Assembly: GCA_035550595.1 (NCBI GenBank) | Contig: DASZOV010000026.1 | Coordinates: forward strand, 1 to 34,198 | Length of the DNA: 34,198 nucleotides | Direction of reading: 5' to 3' | Source of the DNA: CALFMR01 sp035550595 | GTDB taxonomy: Bacteria > Acidobacteriota > Vicinamibacteria > Vicinamibacterales > SCN-69-37 | Program-made: the position numbers and the translations under genes | Part shown: positions 7,392 to 15,836 of the stretch, piece after piece | Position numbering within the stretch: the stretch's first letter is position 1 | How the letters are laid out: each line of letters starts with the position of its first letter | The notes under the pieces: model-generated | Databases searched by the model: none | Seen by the model: the letters and a program-made list of their open reading frames with translations, nothing else | What the model was told of the DNA's origin: nothing

Positions 7392-9280
7392 CCGCGCGTG
7401 GCCGCACGCCGATGACGTCCGGCTGGATCGCCGCGGCCGTTGTCGCGCTCGTCTACATCGGGATCGCGTTCCACGTCGACATGCCGCGCGGCACGGGCGG
7501 CTTGCACAGCGACGAGGCCACCTACTACCTCATGGCGCACAGCCTGGCCTCGGACGGCGACCTCGCGTATCGCGCCGAGGACCTCGCCCGTTCGCGGCAC
7601 GAACTGCCCGACGGGCCGTCGGGTGTGTTCCTGAAGCAGGGGAGCGACGTCGACGGCGTACGTCTGACGAGCCGGCCGCCGTTCATCGAACTCGAGCGGC
7701 ACCTCGATCCCGATCCGACGCGATTGTACTTCGGCAAGGCGTTCATCTATCCGGCGTTCGCCGCGCCGTTCGTTCGCGTGTTCGGCACGCGCGGCTTTCT
7801 CATCTTCAACGCGATCCTGCTCGGCCTGTCGATCGCGACCGCCTACGCGTTTCTCGCGGCGCGGTCACGGCCGGCTGTCGCGCTCGTGCTCGCCGGCGCG
7901 TTCGTCATGGCCAGCGTCGTGCCCGTGTACGCGCAGTGGATGATGCCGGAGATCTTCAACTTCGCGCTCGGGCTCTTCGCGTACTTCCTCTGGACGTACA
8001 AGCTCGTCGCGCCGCCGCGAACCGACACGCGGTACGCGCGCTGGCTGCGTGGACCGTGGAGCGATGCGGTGGCGGCCGTGCTCATCGGGATCGCGACGTT
8101 TTCGAAAGTCACCAACGGCTTGCTCGTCGTGCCGATGGTCCTTTGGTGGCTGTGGCGACGCGATTGGCGGCGCACGGCGGCCGTGGCGCTCGCGTCGGGC
8201 GCGATCGCCATCGGCCTCTTCGGCGTGAACATCGCCGTGAGCGGCGACTGGAACTATCAGGGGCCGCCGCGCAATACCTTCTACGGCCACTATCCGTTCG
8301 AGACGCCGGACCGCGGCTTCGACGTCGGCGCCGAGCGCGCCCGCGGCACGTCGCTCATCGACGTCATCTTCGACCGCGAGGTGTTCTGGACGAATCTTCG
8401 CGCCAACGCCGAGTACTTCGTCGTCGGCCGCTATTCGGGGCTGCTGCCGTACTTCGCGCCGTCGCTCGTTGCACTCGCCGCGTTCCTGCTGTCGCGGCGG
8501 CGCGCCACGTGGCAGTGGCTGGTCCTCGGCATGGTCGGCATCCACGCGCTCGCGTTCATCATCACGCAGCCGTACACCTACTTCGGTAGCGGCGGATCAG
8601 TGGGGGACCGCTATTTCATGGGCGCGTACGGCGCGTGTCTCTTCCTGTTTCCGCCGGTCGACGCAATGACTGTGGCCGTCGTGCCGTGGATCGTCGGCGG
8701 ACTCTTCGTCGGCAAGATCGTCCTGCACCCATTCGTGTCGTCCGTGCGCCCGGCCGACGCCGCCAAGCGCGGACCGCTGCGCCTGCTGCCCGTCGAGCTG
8801 ACGAACGTGAACGACCTGCCGATCATGACCGAGGCCGATCGTGTCCGGATTTGGTACGGCGACACGGGCGAGGGCGATCCCGGATTCCAGATTTACTATC
8901 TGGACGACAACTCGTATCTGCCCGAAGCCGATCACAAGAGCTTCTGGATTCGCGGCGACGCGCGCGCGGAGATGCTGTTCAAGGCGACCGAACCGTACGG
9001 CCACGCGCGGTTCCAGTTGTCGACCGGCGCATCGGCGGCTGACGTCGTGATTCGAGTGAACGGGCACGACACGCACGTCACGCTCGGCGCGAACGGCACG
9101 GCGGACGTCCGGCTGCCGCTCGGTCCAGCCTTTCCTTACAAACGCTACGAAGCGGCGACGTACGTGTGGGTCGTGTCGATTCGCTGCCGCGGTGGCTTCA
9201 CGCCGCCCAAGCCCGCCGACGGCTCGCCCGGCGACACGCGCTATCTCGGCGTGCGCGTGCGACCGACGATCCATCCGTGA
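7388..9280 (+). CDS. Integral membrane glycosyltransferase, PMT/ArnT-like GT-C fold
   Basis: 630 residues starting at a GTG that overlaps the previous stop by four bases. The first hydrophobic segment (WIAAAVVALVYIGIAFHV) is followed by a loop with GGLHSDEATYYLMAHSL. The SDEATYY pattern is the acidic motif of GT-C enzymes such as ArnT and protein O-mannosyltransferases, which transfer sugar from polyprenyl phosphate. About ten transmembrane segments run to residue 450. The last 170 residues are soluble and contain a beta-rich domain (FQIYYLDDNSYLPEADHKSF) of unknown role. Its stop overlaps the following GTG, again as GTGA. The position between a GT4 gene and another GT-C-like gene supports a role in glycan assembly at the outer face of the inner membrane. 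The donor cannot be named. Confidence 0.78.
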   Translation: MTARGRTPMTSGWIAAAVVALVYIGIAFHVDMPRGTGGLHSDEATYYLMAHSLASDGDLAYRAEDLARSRHELPDGPSGVFLKQGSDVDGVRLTSRPPFIELERHLDPDPTRLYFGKAFIYPAFAAPFVRVFGTRGFLIFNAILLGLSIATAYAFLAARSRPAVALVLAGAFVMASVVPVYAQWMMPEIFNFALGLFAYFLWTYKLVAPPRTDTRYARWLRGPWSDAVAAVLIGIATFSKVTNGLLVVPMVLWWLWRRDWRRTAAVALASGAIAIGLFGVNIAVSGDWNYQGPPRNTFYGHYPFETPDRGFDVGAERARGTSLIDVIFDREVFWTNLRANAEYFVVGRYSGLLPYFAPSLVALAAFLLSRRRATWQWLVLGMVGIHALAFIITQPYTYFGSGGSVGDRYFMGAYGACLFLFPPVDAMTVAVVPWIVGGLFVGKIVLHPFVSSVRPADAAKRGPLRLLPVELTNVNDLPIMTEADRVRIWYGDTGEGDPGFQIYYLDDNSYLPEADHKSFWIRGDARAEMLFKATEPYGHARFQLSTGASAADVVIRVNGHDTHVTLGANGTADVRLPLGPAFPYKRYEAATYVWVVSIRCRGGFTPPKPADGSPGDTRYLGVRVRPTIHP

Positions 9281-10896
9281 CCGTGATCGATCGCCCCTCG
9301 CGCCGCGAATTCACGCTTGCGCTCGTCGTCGGCCTGGCGCTCATCGTCGTGCTGACGTATCCGCTCGTGCCGGGCCTGCTGCACTGGGGCCGCATCGATT
9401 CGGGCGACGGGCGGTACAGCATCTGGAACGTCGGCTGGATCGATCACGCGCTCCTCACCAATCCGCGGCATCTGCTCGACGCGAACATTTTCTTTCCGCA
9501 CCAAGGCACGCTCGCGTACTCGGAACTGAACCTCGTCGCCGGCATCTTGGGGTTGCCGATGTTCGCGATCACGGGCAACGCCATCGCCGCGCACAACTTC
9601 GCCGTCGTCATCGGCCTGCTGCTCGCGTTCCTGTGTACATGGGCGCTCGTGCGGCGCATTACCGGATCGGCCGCGGCCGGCCTCGTCTCGGCGACGGCCT
9701 TCACGTTCTGTCCGTTCGTCCAGGCGCACACGGCGCACATCCAACTGCTGATGGCGTTCGCCATCCCGATCGTTCTCGCCGCGTACCATCGGTTCCGCGC
9801 GCACGAGACAATGGCGCGCGCAGTCATGCTCGGCGCCGCGCTCGCGGTCGCCGGCCTGGCGTGCGCGTACTACGGCATTTTCGCCGGCCTCGCGCTCGGC
9901 TTCGTCGCGCTCCTGCTCGGCCGGATCGAACGCCGCTACGTCATCGGCCTTCTCGTCGCCGCTGGCGTCACGCTCGCGATCGTTGCGCCCGTGTTCATCC
10001 CGTACCTGCACGCGCGCGCGCTCGTGGACGCGACGACGACCAACGGCGCCAATGCCGTGCAGCAGTACTCGGCGACGGTTGGCGACTATCTCAGCTCGCC
10101 GAGTTTCCTGCACGAGCACCTGCGTTTCCTGCACGCGGCCGCGGAGTCCGTGTTTCCAGGTTTCATCCTCTTGGCATTGGCCGCGATTGGCGTCGTCGAG
10201 CTCGTCCAGCGAGGCACGCCAGAGGAACGCCGCGTCGGAGTCACATACGTCGCGCTCGCGGCTGCGGCGACATGGGCGTCGTTCGGCCCGGACGCGGGAC
10301 TGTATCGCGTGTTGTCAGCCGCGCTGCCGCCAATGGGCCTGCTGCGCGCGCCCGTGCGGCTCGGCCTCGTCGTCGTCCTAGCACTTGCGGTCGTGGCGGG
10401 CTTCGGCGTGCGGCGCCTCGCGAAGCGACGCGCGTGGGTGAGCGCCGTGCTCGTGCCGCTCGTCGCGCTCGAGCTCGCGACCTTGCCGTGGCCGCTCGTC
10501 CGCGAAGGCGCCGTCTCGGAGGTTTATCGCGTCCTCGCCCGTCTCCCGCCCGGCGGCGTCGTCGAGTTCCCGTTCATGTACCGGCGCACCGACTATCTCA
10601 ACCACAGCCGCTACATGTTCAACTCGATCTATCACTGGCAGCCGCTCGTCAACGGCTACAGCGACGTCATCCCGCCCGACTTCCGCGAGTTCGCGGGCCC
10701 CATCAACGCGTTCCCCGATCCCGCGTCCTTCGCGCTCATCCGCCATCTCGGCGTGAAGTACGTGATCTGGCATCTAGAACCATCCGCCTACGACGCGGAG
10801 TCGAAACGGAAGATTCTCGCGCGGCTGGGGCCGTACGCAGGCGAATTGAAATTACTCGTGGATGATGGGGATACGCGGCTATATGAAATTGAGTAA
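9277..10896 (+). CDS. Polytopic membrane protein, GT-C-like
   Basis: 539 residues from GTG 9277, which overlaps the previous TGA. Reading frames opening further upstream only repeat the neighbour's sequence in another phase. After the first membrane segment comes RIDSGDGRYSIWNVGWIDHA and then NIFFPHQGTLAYSELNLVAG. This spacing of an acidic residue, aromatic residues and a second SEL motif is common in large bacterial membrane glycosyltransferase-like proteins (the YfhO-like group). About eleven transmembrane segments are visible. The C-terminal soluble part of about 120 residues includes VVEFPFMYRRTDYLNHSRYM and ends YEIE. The enzyme activity is not shown by any catalytic residue I can name with certainty. 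It is the third and last gene of the tightly overlapped set. Confidence 0.7.
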   Translation: MTVIDRPSRREFTLALVVGLALIVVLTYPLVPGLLHWGRIDSGDGRYSIWNVGWIDHALLTNPRHLLDANIFFPHQGTLAYSELNLVAGILGLPMFAITGNAIAAHNFAVVIGLLLAFLCTWALVRRITGSAAAGLVSATAFTFCPFVQAHTAHIQLLMAFAIPIVLAAYHRFRAHETMARAVMLGAALAVAGLACAYYGIFAGLALGFVALLLGRIERRYVIGLLVAAGVTLAIVAPVFIPYLHARALVDATTTNGANAVQQYSATVGDYLSSPSFLHEHLRFLHAAAESVFPGFILLALAAIGVVELVQRGTPEERRVGVTYVALAAAATWASFGPDAGLYRVLSAALPPMGLLRAPVRLGLVVVLALAVVAGFGVRRLAKRRAWVSAVLVPLVALELATLPWPLVREGAVSEVYRVLARLPPGGVVEFPFMYRRTDYLNHSRYMFNSIYHWQPLVNGYSDVIPPDFREFAGPINAFPDPASFALIRHLGVKYVIWHLEPSAYDAESKRKILARLGPYAGELKLLVDDGDTRLYEIE

Positions 10897-11016
10897 GGTT
10901 CCGGGTTCCTGGGTTCAGGGTTCCCGGGGTTCTGGTTTCAGGTTCCGGGTGCGCTGGTTCCTGGTTCTCGGGGTTCCAGGTTTGTGAGTTCCGGGTTCCA
11001 GAGTTCTCGATGGTTC
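10897..11016. repeat. GGGTTCC-type degenerate low-complexity array
   Basis: About 120 bases made almost entirely of variants of GGGTTCC and GGTTCCTG at irregular 7-14 base spacing, starting directly after the stop codon at 10896. Related short stretches occur at 19969-20026 (GGGACCAGGG-like) and 30928-30948. There is no coding potential and no clean hairpin. Confidence 0.65.
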
Positions 11017-11025
11017 CCCGTTCGC

Positions 11026-11046
11026 GCCTTCGCGTCTTCGCGCGAG
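11026..11046 (+). repeat. CTTCGCG element
   Basis: CTTCGCGTCTTCGCGCGAG at 11028-11046 (preceded by GC) is identical to 3380-3398. It sits 28 bases before the acetyltransferase start, so it will lie in or near that gene's 5' leader. Confidence 0.6.
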
Positions 11047-11074
11047 ATTGACCGATATTCTCGAGGGCCGTTGA

Positions 11075-11608
11075 ATGACTGCACTCGATCTGCAGCCGCA
11101 TCTCGTCGGTGATCTCATCGAACTTCGTCCACTCGTTCCTCAGGATTGGAGCAGTTTGTTCGCCGTCGCCTCCGATCCCAAGATCTGGGAGCAGCATCCG
11201 AATTCCAACCGCTACCAAGCGGACGTGTTCAGGCGATTCTTCCAGAGCGCCCTCGACTCCGGCAGCGCGCTCACCGCGATCGATCACCAGACTCAGCACG
11301 TCGTTGGATCGTCACGATTCTCGTGGTACGGCGAATCGAAACGCACGCTCGAGATCGGCTGGACGTTTCTCGCCCGGACGCACTGGGGAGGCCGCTACAA
11401 CGGCGAGATGAAGCGGCTGATGATCGCGCACGCCTTCAGCGTCGTCGACCGCGTCGTCTTCGTCATCGGGCCGGACAATCACCGATCGCGAATCGCCATC
11501 GAGCGGATGGGTGCGACGTTGACCGACCGCCGGGAGCCCGGCACGGCAGCCGATGGCCGCGCAATTGAGCAAGTCGTGTACGAGATTCGCCGGCCGAAGC
11601 CATACTGA
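11075..11608 (+). CDS. GNAT-family N-acetyltransferase, RimJ/RimL-like
   Basis: 177 residues. The ATG at 11075 has GAGGG at 11063-11067. The opening GDLIELRPLVPQDWSSLF is the beta1-alpha1 start of RimJ/RimL-type GNAT enzymes. The acetyl-CoA site region reads IGWTFLARTHWGGRYNGEMK, where the usual Q/RxxGxG/A loop is relaxed to HWGGRYN. NHRSRIAIERMGA near residue 140 is the conserved NxxSxRxxEKxG-like segment. It would move an acetyl group from acetyl-CoA to an amine, often a protein N-terminus or a small molecule. The substrate is unknown. The array before it separates it from the membrane glycosyltransferase genes, so it is probably transcribed on its own. Confidence 0.82.
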   Translation: MTALDLQPHLVGDLIELRPLVPQDWSSLFAVASDPKIWEQHPNSNRYQADVFRRFFQSALDSGSALTAIDHQTQHVVGSSRFSWYGESKRTLEIGWTFLARTHWGGRYNGEMKRLMIAHAFSVVDRVVFVIGPDNHRSRIAIERMGATLTDRREPGTAADGRAIEQVVYEIRRPKPY

Positions 11609-11681
11609 AATGTGGTTCGTGAATTCACGTCGATCGCCTGACGCGGATGCCGGCCGCGCGTGCTGGCGTGGCCGAGCGCCA

Positions 11682-11748
11682 CTTCTGGCTTCGAACGTCG
11701 AACTTTTGAAAGCTACGCCTTCGCGATCTTCGCGCCTTCGCGCGAGTC
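11682..11748 (+). repeat. TTCGAA fragment joined to an extended CTTCGCG element
   Basis: CACTTCTGGCTTCGAACGTC and GAACTTTTGAAAGC (11682-11714) are followed by CTTCGCGATCTTCGCGCC and TTCGCGCGAGTC (11717-11748). The same two modules occur in the opposite order at 3378-3440. They occupy the space between the acetyltransferase gene and the convergent membrane protein gene. The remainder of 11609-11811 shows nothing recognisable. Confidence 0.55.
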
Positions 11749-11811
11749 ATCTTTACCGTGCGCTGGCCGTCTTTCTTGTCGTCGCGCGAGGCTCTTCGCG
11801 GGCTTCGCGCG

Positions 11812-12798
11812 TCAGGCGTCGCGTCCGCGCATCAGATACGCCACCGCGCCCGACGTCGAGAAGACCATGATGAGCGCGGCGCCGATGAAGGACAGGGCGA
11901 GGGCGGACTCCAGCGGCAGGTGCAGTTGCGCGAAGTAGAAGCTGAACGTCGCCTCGCGCACGCCGAAGCCGTTCACCGAGACGGGCGCCATCTGCACGAT
12001 GAACGACAGCGGCACGAGGATGCCGAGGTGGGCGAGGGGAATCGGGATCGACAGCGCACGCGCGATGGCCGCGTAGAAAGCGACGTTCACGGCCTGGACG
12101 GCAATCGCACCGAGAAAGCACTCCACGAGCACGCCCGGTGCGGCGCGGAAACGGGCGAGAGCCGCCGTCAATCGATCGATACGCTCGCTGACCCACTCGC
12201 GATGCAGGCGGCGCAGCGGTCCGAGCAGGCGCCCGACACCGCTCGGCACGAGGACGGCCGGCGTCGACACAGCCAAGCCGATCGCCAGGGTCCCCCACAG
12301 CACGCCCGGACCGATCGGGCCGATCGCTTCGCTCTGATGCGCGGCGAGCGTCGCGCCGAGCGCGGCGACGAATACCAATCCGAGCAATCCGAGCCCTCGA
12401 TCGAGGAGCACGACCGTCGTCGCGAGCGTCTTCGATCCGGCCGGCTTGGCCGTGTCGCGGATGCGCACGACGTCGCCGCCGATGTTCGACGGCAGGAAAT
12501 TGTTCGAGAACGTCGCGACCAGGTACGAGTTGAACAGCCGGCCGAACGCCACCTGCACGTCCTGCGTGCCGAGGAGCAGCCACCAGCGCCACGTGCTGAT
12601 GAGCACCGTCCCGAGGTACAACCCGAGCGCCGCCGCGAGCCAGCCGAGCGACGCGGTACGCGCGACCTGCCACAACCGGCCGAGATCCACGCGCGTGAGC
12701 AACACGTACAGCAGCCCGCCGCTGACGAGAATCTTGATCGCCCAGAGGAGGATCGGTCGGAGGGAACGCCGGTCGGCGGGTGTAGCGTGATCGGCCAT
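11812..12798 (-). CDS. LPG_synthase_TM (UPF0104-type) membrane protein
   Basis: 328 residues from the ATG at 12798. Starts further upstream would read through the shared promoter region and into the neighbouring gene on the other strand. Eight or so transmembrane segments carry the family pattern: SYLVATFSNNFLPSNIGGDV (residues about 85-104) with the invariant NxxPxxxGGD core, and later PVSVNGFGVREATFSFYF, the paired NGFGVREA motif. This family includes the flippase half of lysylphosphatidylglycerol synthase (MprF) and AglD-like proteins. No aminoacyl transferase domain is present. In a glycan cluster, a lipid or lipid-linked sugar translocation role is a reasonable inference. The gene is divergent from the GT4 gene at 12890, with about 90 bases shared between the two starts. 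Confidence 0.85.
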   Translation of the reverse strand: MADHATPADRRSLRPILLWAIKILVSGGLLYVLLTRVDLGRLWQVARTASLGWLAAALGLYLGTVLISTWRWWLLLGTQDVQVAFGRLFNSYLVATFSNNFLPSNIGGDVVRIRDTAKPAGSKTLATTVVLLDRGLGLLGLVFVAALGATLAAHQSEAIGPIGPGVLWGTLAIGLAVSTPAVLVPSGVGRLLGPLRRLHREWVSERIDRLTAALARFRAAPGVLVECFLGAIAVQAVNVAFYAAIARALSIPIPLAHLGILVPLSFIVQMAPVSVNGFGVREATFSFYFAQLHLPLESALALSFIGAALIMVFSTSGAVAYLMRGRDA

Positions 12799-12889
12799 TC
12801 GCGACTGCTCGATCTCGATCGGTTGGATCGAGCGGCGTAGTGTAGCATGTACGGCTTGCCGGCACGTGGCATCGCGCCGGCGGTCGCGC

Positions 12890-14089
12890 ATGCACATCCT
12901 GATGATCGCGCCGGAGCCGTTCTTCGAGCCCCGGGGGACACCCTTCTCGGAATTCCATCGCATTCGCGCGCTCACGACGCTCGGGCACACGGTCGACCTG
13001 GTGACCTATCCCTTCGGCCAGGACAAAGATCTCCCGGGCCTGCGGATCTATCGCGCGCGCCGGCCGCCGTTCGTCTCGCACGTGAAGATCGGTCCGTCGT
13101 GGGCGAAGGTGCCGCTCAACGTGTCGCTCGCGGCCACTGCCTTGCGTCTCGCATGGACGCACCGCTACGACGCCGTCCACTCGCACGAAGAAGGCGGGGC
13201 GATTGGCGTCGTCATCGCCGCGATGCTGCGCGTGCCGCACCTCTACGACATGCACTCGAGCCTGCCGCAGCAGATCATCAACTTCGGCTATCGCGGCATG
13301 CCAGGGCTCGCGCGCGTGCTCGGATGGCTCGAGCGGCTCATGATCCGCCGATCGCGCGTCGTCATCGCCATCTGCCAGGATCTGGACGAGACCGTGCAGC
13401 GCGTCGATCCGCACGTGCCGACCGTCGTGATCGAGAACGCGCCGGGATCGGGCAGCCGGCCGACGGCGGGGAGCGGCGCCGCGGTGCGCCAGGCCCTACA
13501 GCTCGACGCCGACACGCCCATCGCCGTCTACACCGGGACGTTCGAGCACTACCAGGGGCTGGACTTGCTCTTCGCCGCCGCGCGCCTCGTTGTCGCGGCG
13601 CGGCCCGACGCGCGGCTCGTGATGGTCGGCGGCGACGCGGCGCAGGTACAGGAAGCCGCGACGGTTGCCGACGCGCTCGGCATCGGACACGCCGTGCTCT
13701 TCACGGGACAACGTCCGGCCGAAGAGATCCCCGCGTTCCTCGACGCCGCGACCGTGCTCGTCTCGCCGCGATCGACGGGCACGAACACGCCGCTGAAGAT
13801 CTATCAATACCTGCGTGCCGGCCGGCCGATCGTCGCGACCAACCTGCGCACGCACACGCAGGTGCTCTCCAACGACACGGCATTTCTCGCCGATCCCACA
13901 CCCGAGGCGTTCGCCGCCGCATGGCTGCGTGCGGTGAACGATCCCGCGCACGCGCGGGAAGTCGGCGATCACGCACGCCGGCTCGCCGATGTGCGCTACA
14001 GCGACGAGGCGTATCTCGCCAAGACGCGCCGGGCCTGCGAGCTCTTGTTCGAACCATCGGCGCGCCGCGCGGCTCGGGGCCTGGCATGA
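12890..14089 (+). CDS. GT4-family glycosyltransferase
   Basis: 399 residues from the ATG at 12890 (MHILMIAPEPFFEPRGTP). A GTG at 12866 would add eight Arg-rich residues and is less likely. The MIAPEPFFEPRGTPFSE opening is the glycine-rich donor/acceptor loop of the N-terminal domain of many GT4 enzymes. The C-terminal domain has AVYTGTFEHYQGLDLL and the STGTNTPLKIYQYLRAGRP segment. In the latter the usual first Glu of EX7E is replaced by Ser/Thr, as in a recognised GT4 subgroup with PLKxxEY/YQY. The stop overlaps the methyltransferase ATG (ATGA), the first of a run of overlapping genes through 16596. It probably adds a sugar on the cytoplasmic side; the linkage is unknown. Confidence 0.86.
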   Translation: MHILMIAPEPFFEPRGTPFSEFHRIRALTTLGHTVDLVTYPFGQDKDLPGLRIYRARRPPFVSHVKIGPSWAKVPLNVSLAATALRLAWTHRYDAVHSHEEGGAIGVVIAAMLRVPHLYDMHSSLPQQIINFGYRGMPGLARVLGWLERLMIRRSRVVIAICQDLDETVQRVDPHVPTVVIENAPGSGSRPTAGSGAAVRQALQLDADTPIAVYTGTFEHYQGLDLLFAAARLVVAARPDARLVMVGGDAAQVQEAATVADALGIGHAVLFTGQRPAEEIPAFLDAATVLVSPRSTGTNTPLKIYQYLRAGRPIVATNLRTHTQVLSNDTAFLADPTPEAFAAAWLRAVNDPAHAREVGDHARRLADVRYSDEAYLAKTRRACELLFEPSARRAARGLA

Positions 14090-14859
14090 CGAGCTCGCCG
14101 GCCGACTCGCCAGCCTCGCGCGATCGTACTCACTACAGTTACGCGCACTACGCGGACGCCGGCGTCGCCGCCGGCTTCGACGCGCTGCGATTCGGGGGCC
14201 CGATCGGCGGCTACCTGCTGCGCACGCAGGCCGCCATCGTCAGCGACGCGCTCGCGCCGATTGCGGGACGGCACGTGCTCGACGTGGGCACGGGCACGGG
14301 ACGCGCGGCGATCGGACTCGCGGTCGACGGCGCGTCCGTCATCGGCCTCGACGCCTCGGGCGAGATGCTGCAGGTGGCTCGCGCGCGCGCGGCCGAGGCG
14401 GGCACGGCGTCGCGCGTGTCGTTCGCCGTCGCCGACGGCCATCGGCTGCCGCTCGCCGACGCGAGTGTGGACGCAGCCGTCTGCTTCCGCGTTCTAATGC
14501 ACGCCATTGACTGGCGTGTCTGCGTGGCTGAGCTCTGCCGCGTCGCGCGCTGGCGGGTCGTCATCGATTTTCCGGCACGGCCGAGCATCGCCGCGCTCGA
14601 AAGCGCCGGCCGCCGTGCCGCACACGCGATGGGACGACGCGTCGAGGCGTACCGCGTCATGTCGGCGCGCGACGTGACGGACGCTTTCGCCGCTCACGGC
14701 TTTCGCGTCGTCTCGACGCATCGGCAGTTCGTGCTGCCCATCGCGCTGCACAAAGCCGTCGGCCGGCTCGGCGTGACCGAACGGGTCGAAGGTGCGCTCG
14801 CGCGTGTCGGCCTGCTCGCACGCTTCGGCTCGCCCGTGACGATGGTGGCGGAGAAATGA
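14086..14859 (+). CDS. Class I SAM-dependent methyltransferase
   Basis: 257 residues. The ATG at 14086 overlaps the previous stop by four bases. Motif I is HVLDVGTGTGRAAIGLAV (near residue 65), followed by the acidic SAM-ribose residue in VIGLDASGEML and motif II/III around FAVADGHRLPLADASVDAAV. This is the UbiE/Methyltransf_11 pattern. It would methylate a small molecule, lipid or sugar. Its position between a glycosyltransferase and a sugar epimerase points to modification of a sugar or a lipid carrier, but a quinone- or lipid-type substrate is equally possible. The C-terminal region is rich in Arg and Ala and carries no extra domain. Confidence 0.85.
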   Translation: MTSSPADSPASRDRTHYSYAHYADAGVAAGFDALRFGGPIGGYLLRTQAAIVSDALAPIAGRHVLDVGTGTGRAAIGLAVDGASVIGLDASGEMLQVARARAAEAGTASRVSFAVADGHRLPLADASVDAAVCFRVLMHAIDWRVCVAELCRVARWRVVIDFPARPSIAALESAGRRAAHAMGRRVEAYRVMSARDVTDAFAAHGFRVVSTHRQFVLPIALHKAVGRLGVTERVEGALARVGLLARFGSPVTMVAEK

Positions 14860-15836
14860 AAGCGCTCGTCACGGGCGCGACGGGTTTCACCGGCGCGCAT
14901 CTCGCGCGATCGCTCGTCGCCGCGGGCGACGAGGTCCGCGTCCTCGTTCGCGATCCGGCGTGCGCCAGCGCGCTCGCCGCGCTCGGCATCGAGGTCGTGG
15001 CCGGCGATCTCACCGCACCGGACACGATCGCCACCGCCGTTCGCGGCATGGACGTCGTCTACAACATCGCGGCGCGCTATCGCGAGGCAGGACTGCGCGC
15101 ATCGGAGTACCGCGCGGTGAACGCCGACGCGGTCGCGACCATCGTGCGTGCCGCGGCCTCCGCCGGCGTCTCGCGCGTCGTCCACTGCAGCACGGTCGGC
15201 GTCCATGGCGACATCGAGCATCCGCCGGCGAACGAGGACGCGCCGATCGCGCCGGGCGACATCTATCAGGAGACGAAAGTCCTCGGCGAGTCGCTCGGCC
15301 GGGCCGCGGCGGCCGAAACGGGCATGGATCTCGTCATCGCGCGACCGACCGGCATCTACGGTCCTGGCGATCGCCGGTTGTTCAAGATCTTCGGCGAGAT
15401 CGCGCGCGGCCGGTTCGTCATGCTCGGCTCGGGCCGCAACTACTATCACGTCACCTACGTGGACGATCTCTGCGACGGTTTCCGCCTCTGCGGCACGGTG
15501 CCGGCCGCGCGCGACCGAACGTACATCCTCGGCGGCGGGGAAGTGACGACGCTCGCCGAGCTGGTCGCGATCACGGCGCGGGTTGCCGGACGTCCGGGAC
15601 CGCGGCTGCGCCTGCCGGTCTGGCCGGTGTGGCTCGCTGGGGCCGCCTGCGAAGCGGTTTGCGCGCCGCTGCACATCGAGCCACCGCTCTACCGGCGGCG
15701 TGTAGACTTCTTCCGGAAGAGCCGCGCATTCGACATCTCGCGAGCGCGACAAGAGCTCGGCTACGCGCCGCGCGTGGGCATTGCCGAGGGCGTCGGCCGC
15801 ACGCTGGAGTGGTACCGTGAGCAAGGCTGGATCTGA
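14856..15836 (+). CDS. NAD-dependent epimerase/dehydratase, HpnA/dihydroflavonol-reductase-like extended SDR
   Basis: 326 residues, ATG overlapping the previous stop as ATGA. The N-terminus MKALVTGATGFTGAHLARSL has the TGxxGxxG dinucleotide-binding motif. The catalytic site is YQETK (Y and K of YxxxK, near residue 138-142), with the preceding HCSTVGVHG giving the Ser/Thr. This is the hopanoid-associated sugar epimerase (HpnA) type of extended SDR; other subfamilies such as nucleotide-sugar epimerases or reductases are possible. It may supply or alter a nucleotide sugar for the neighbouring transferases, which is inference from position. The following acyltransferase gene begins inside its 3' end. 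Confidence 0.85.
   Translation: MKALVTGATGFTGAHLARSLVAAGDEVRVLVRDPACASALAALGIEVVAGDLTAPDTIATAVRGMDVVYNIAARYREAGLRASEYRAVNADAVATIVRAAASAGVSRVVHCSTVGVHGDIEHPPANEDAPIAPGDIYQETKVLGESLGRAAAAETGMDLVIARPTGIYGPGDRRLFKIFGEIARGRFVMLGSGRNYYHVTYVDDLCDGFRLCGTVPAARDRTYILGGGEVTTLAELVAITARVAGRPGPRLRLPVWPVWLAGAACEAVCAPLHIEPPLYRRRVDFFRKSRAFDISRARQELGYAPRVGIAEGVGRTLEWYREQGWI

Noticed and set aside
11753..13414. A 553-codon minus-strand frame across the LPG_synthase_TM and GT4 genes
   Set aside because: It is a shadow of two real genes with no coherent domain of its own.
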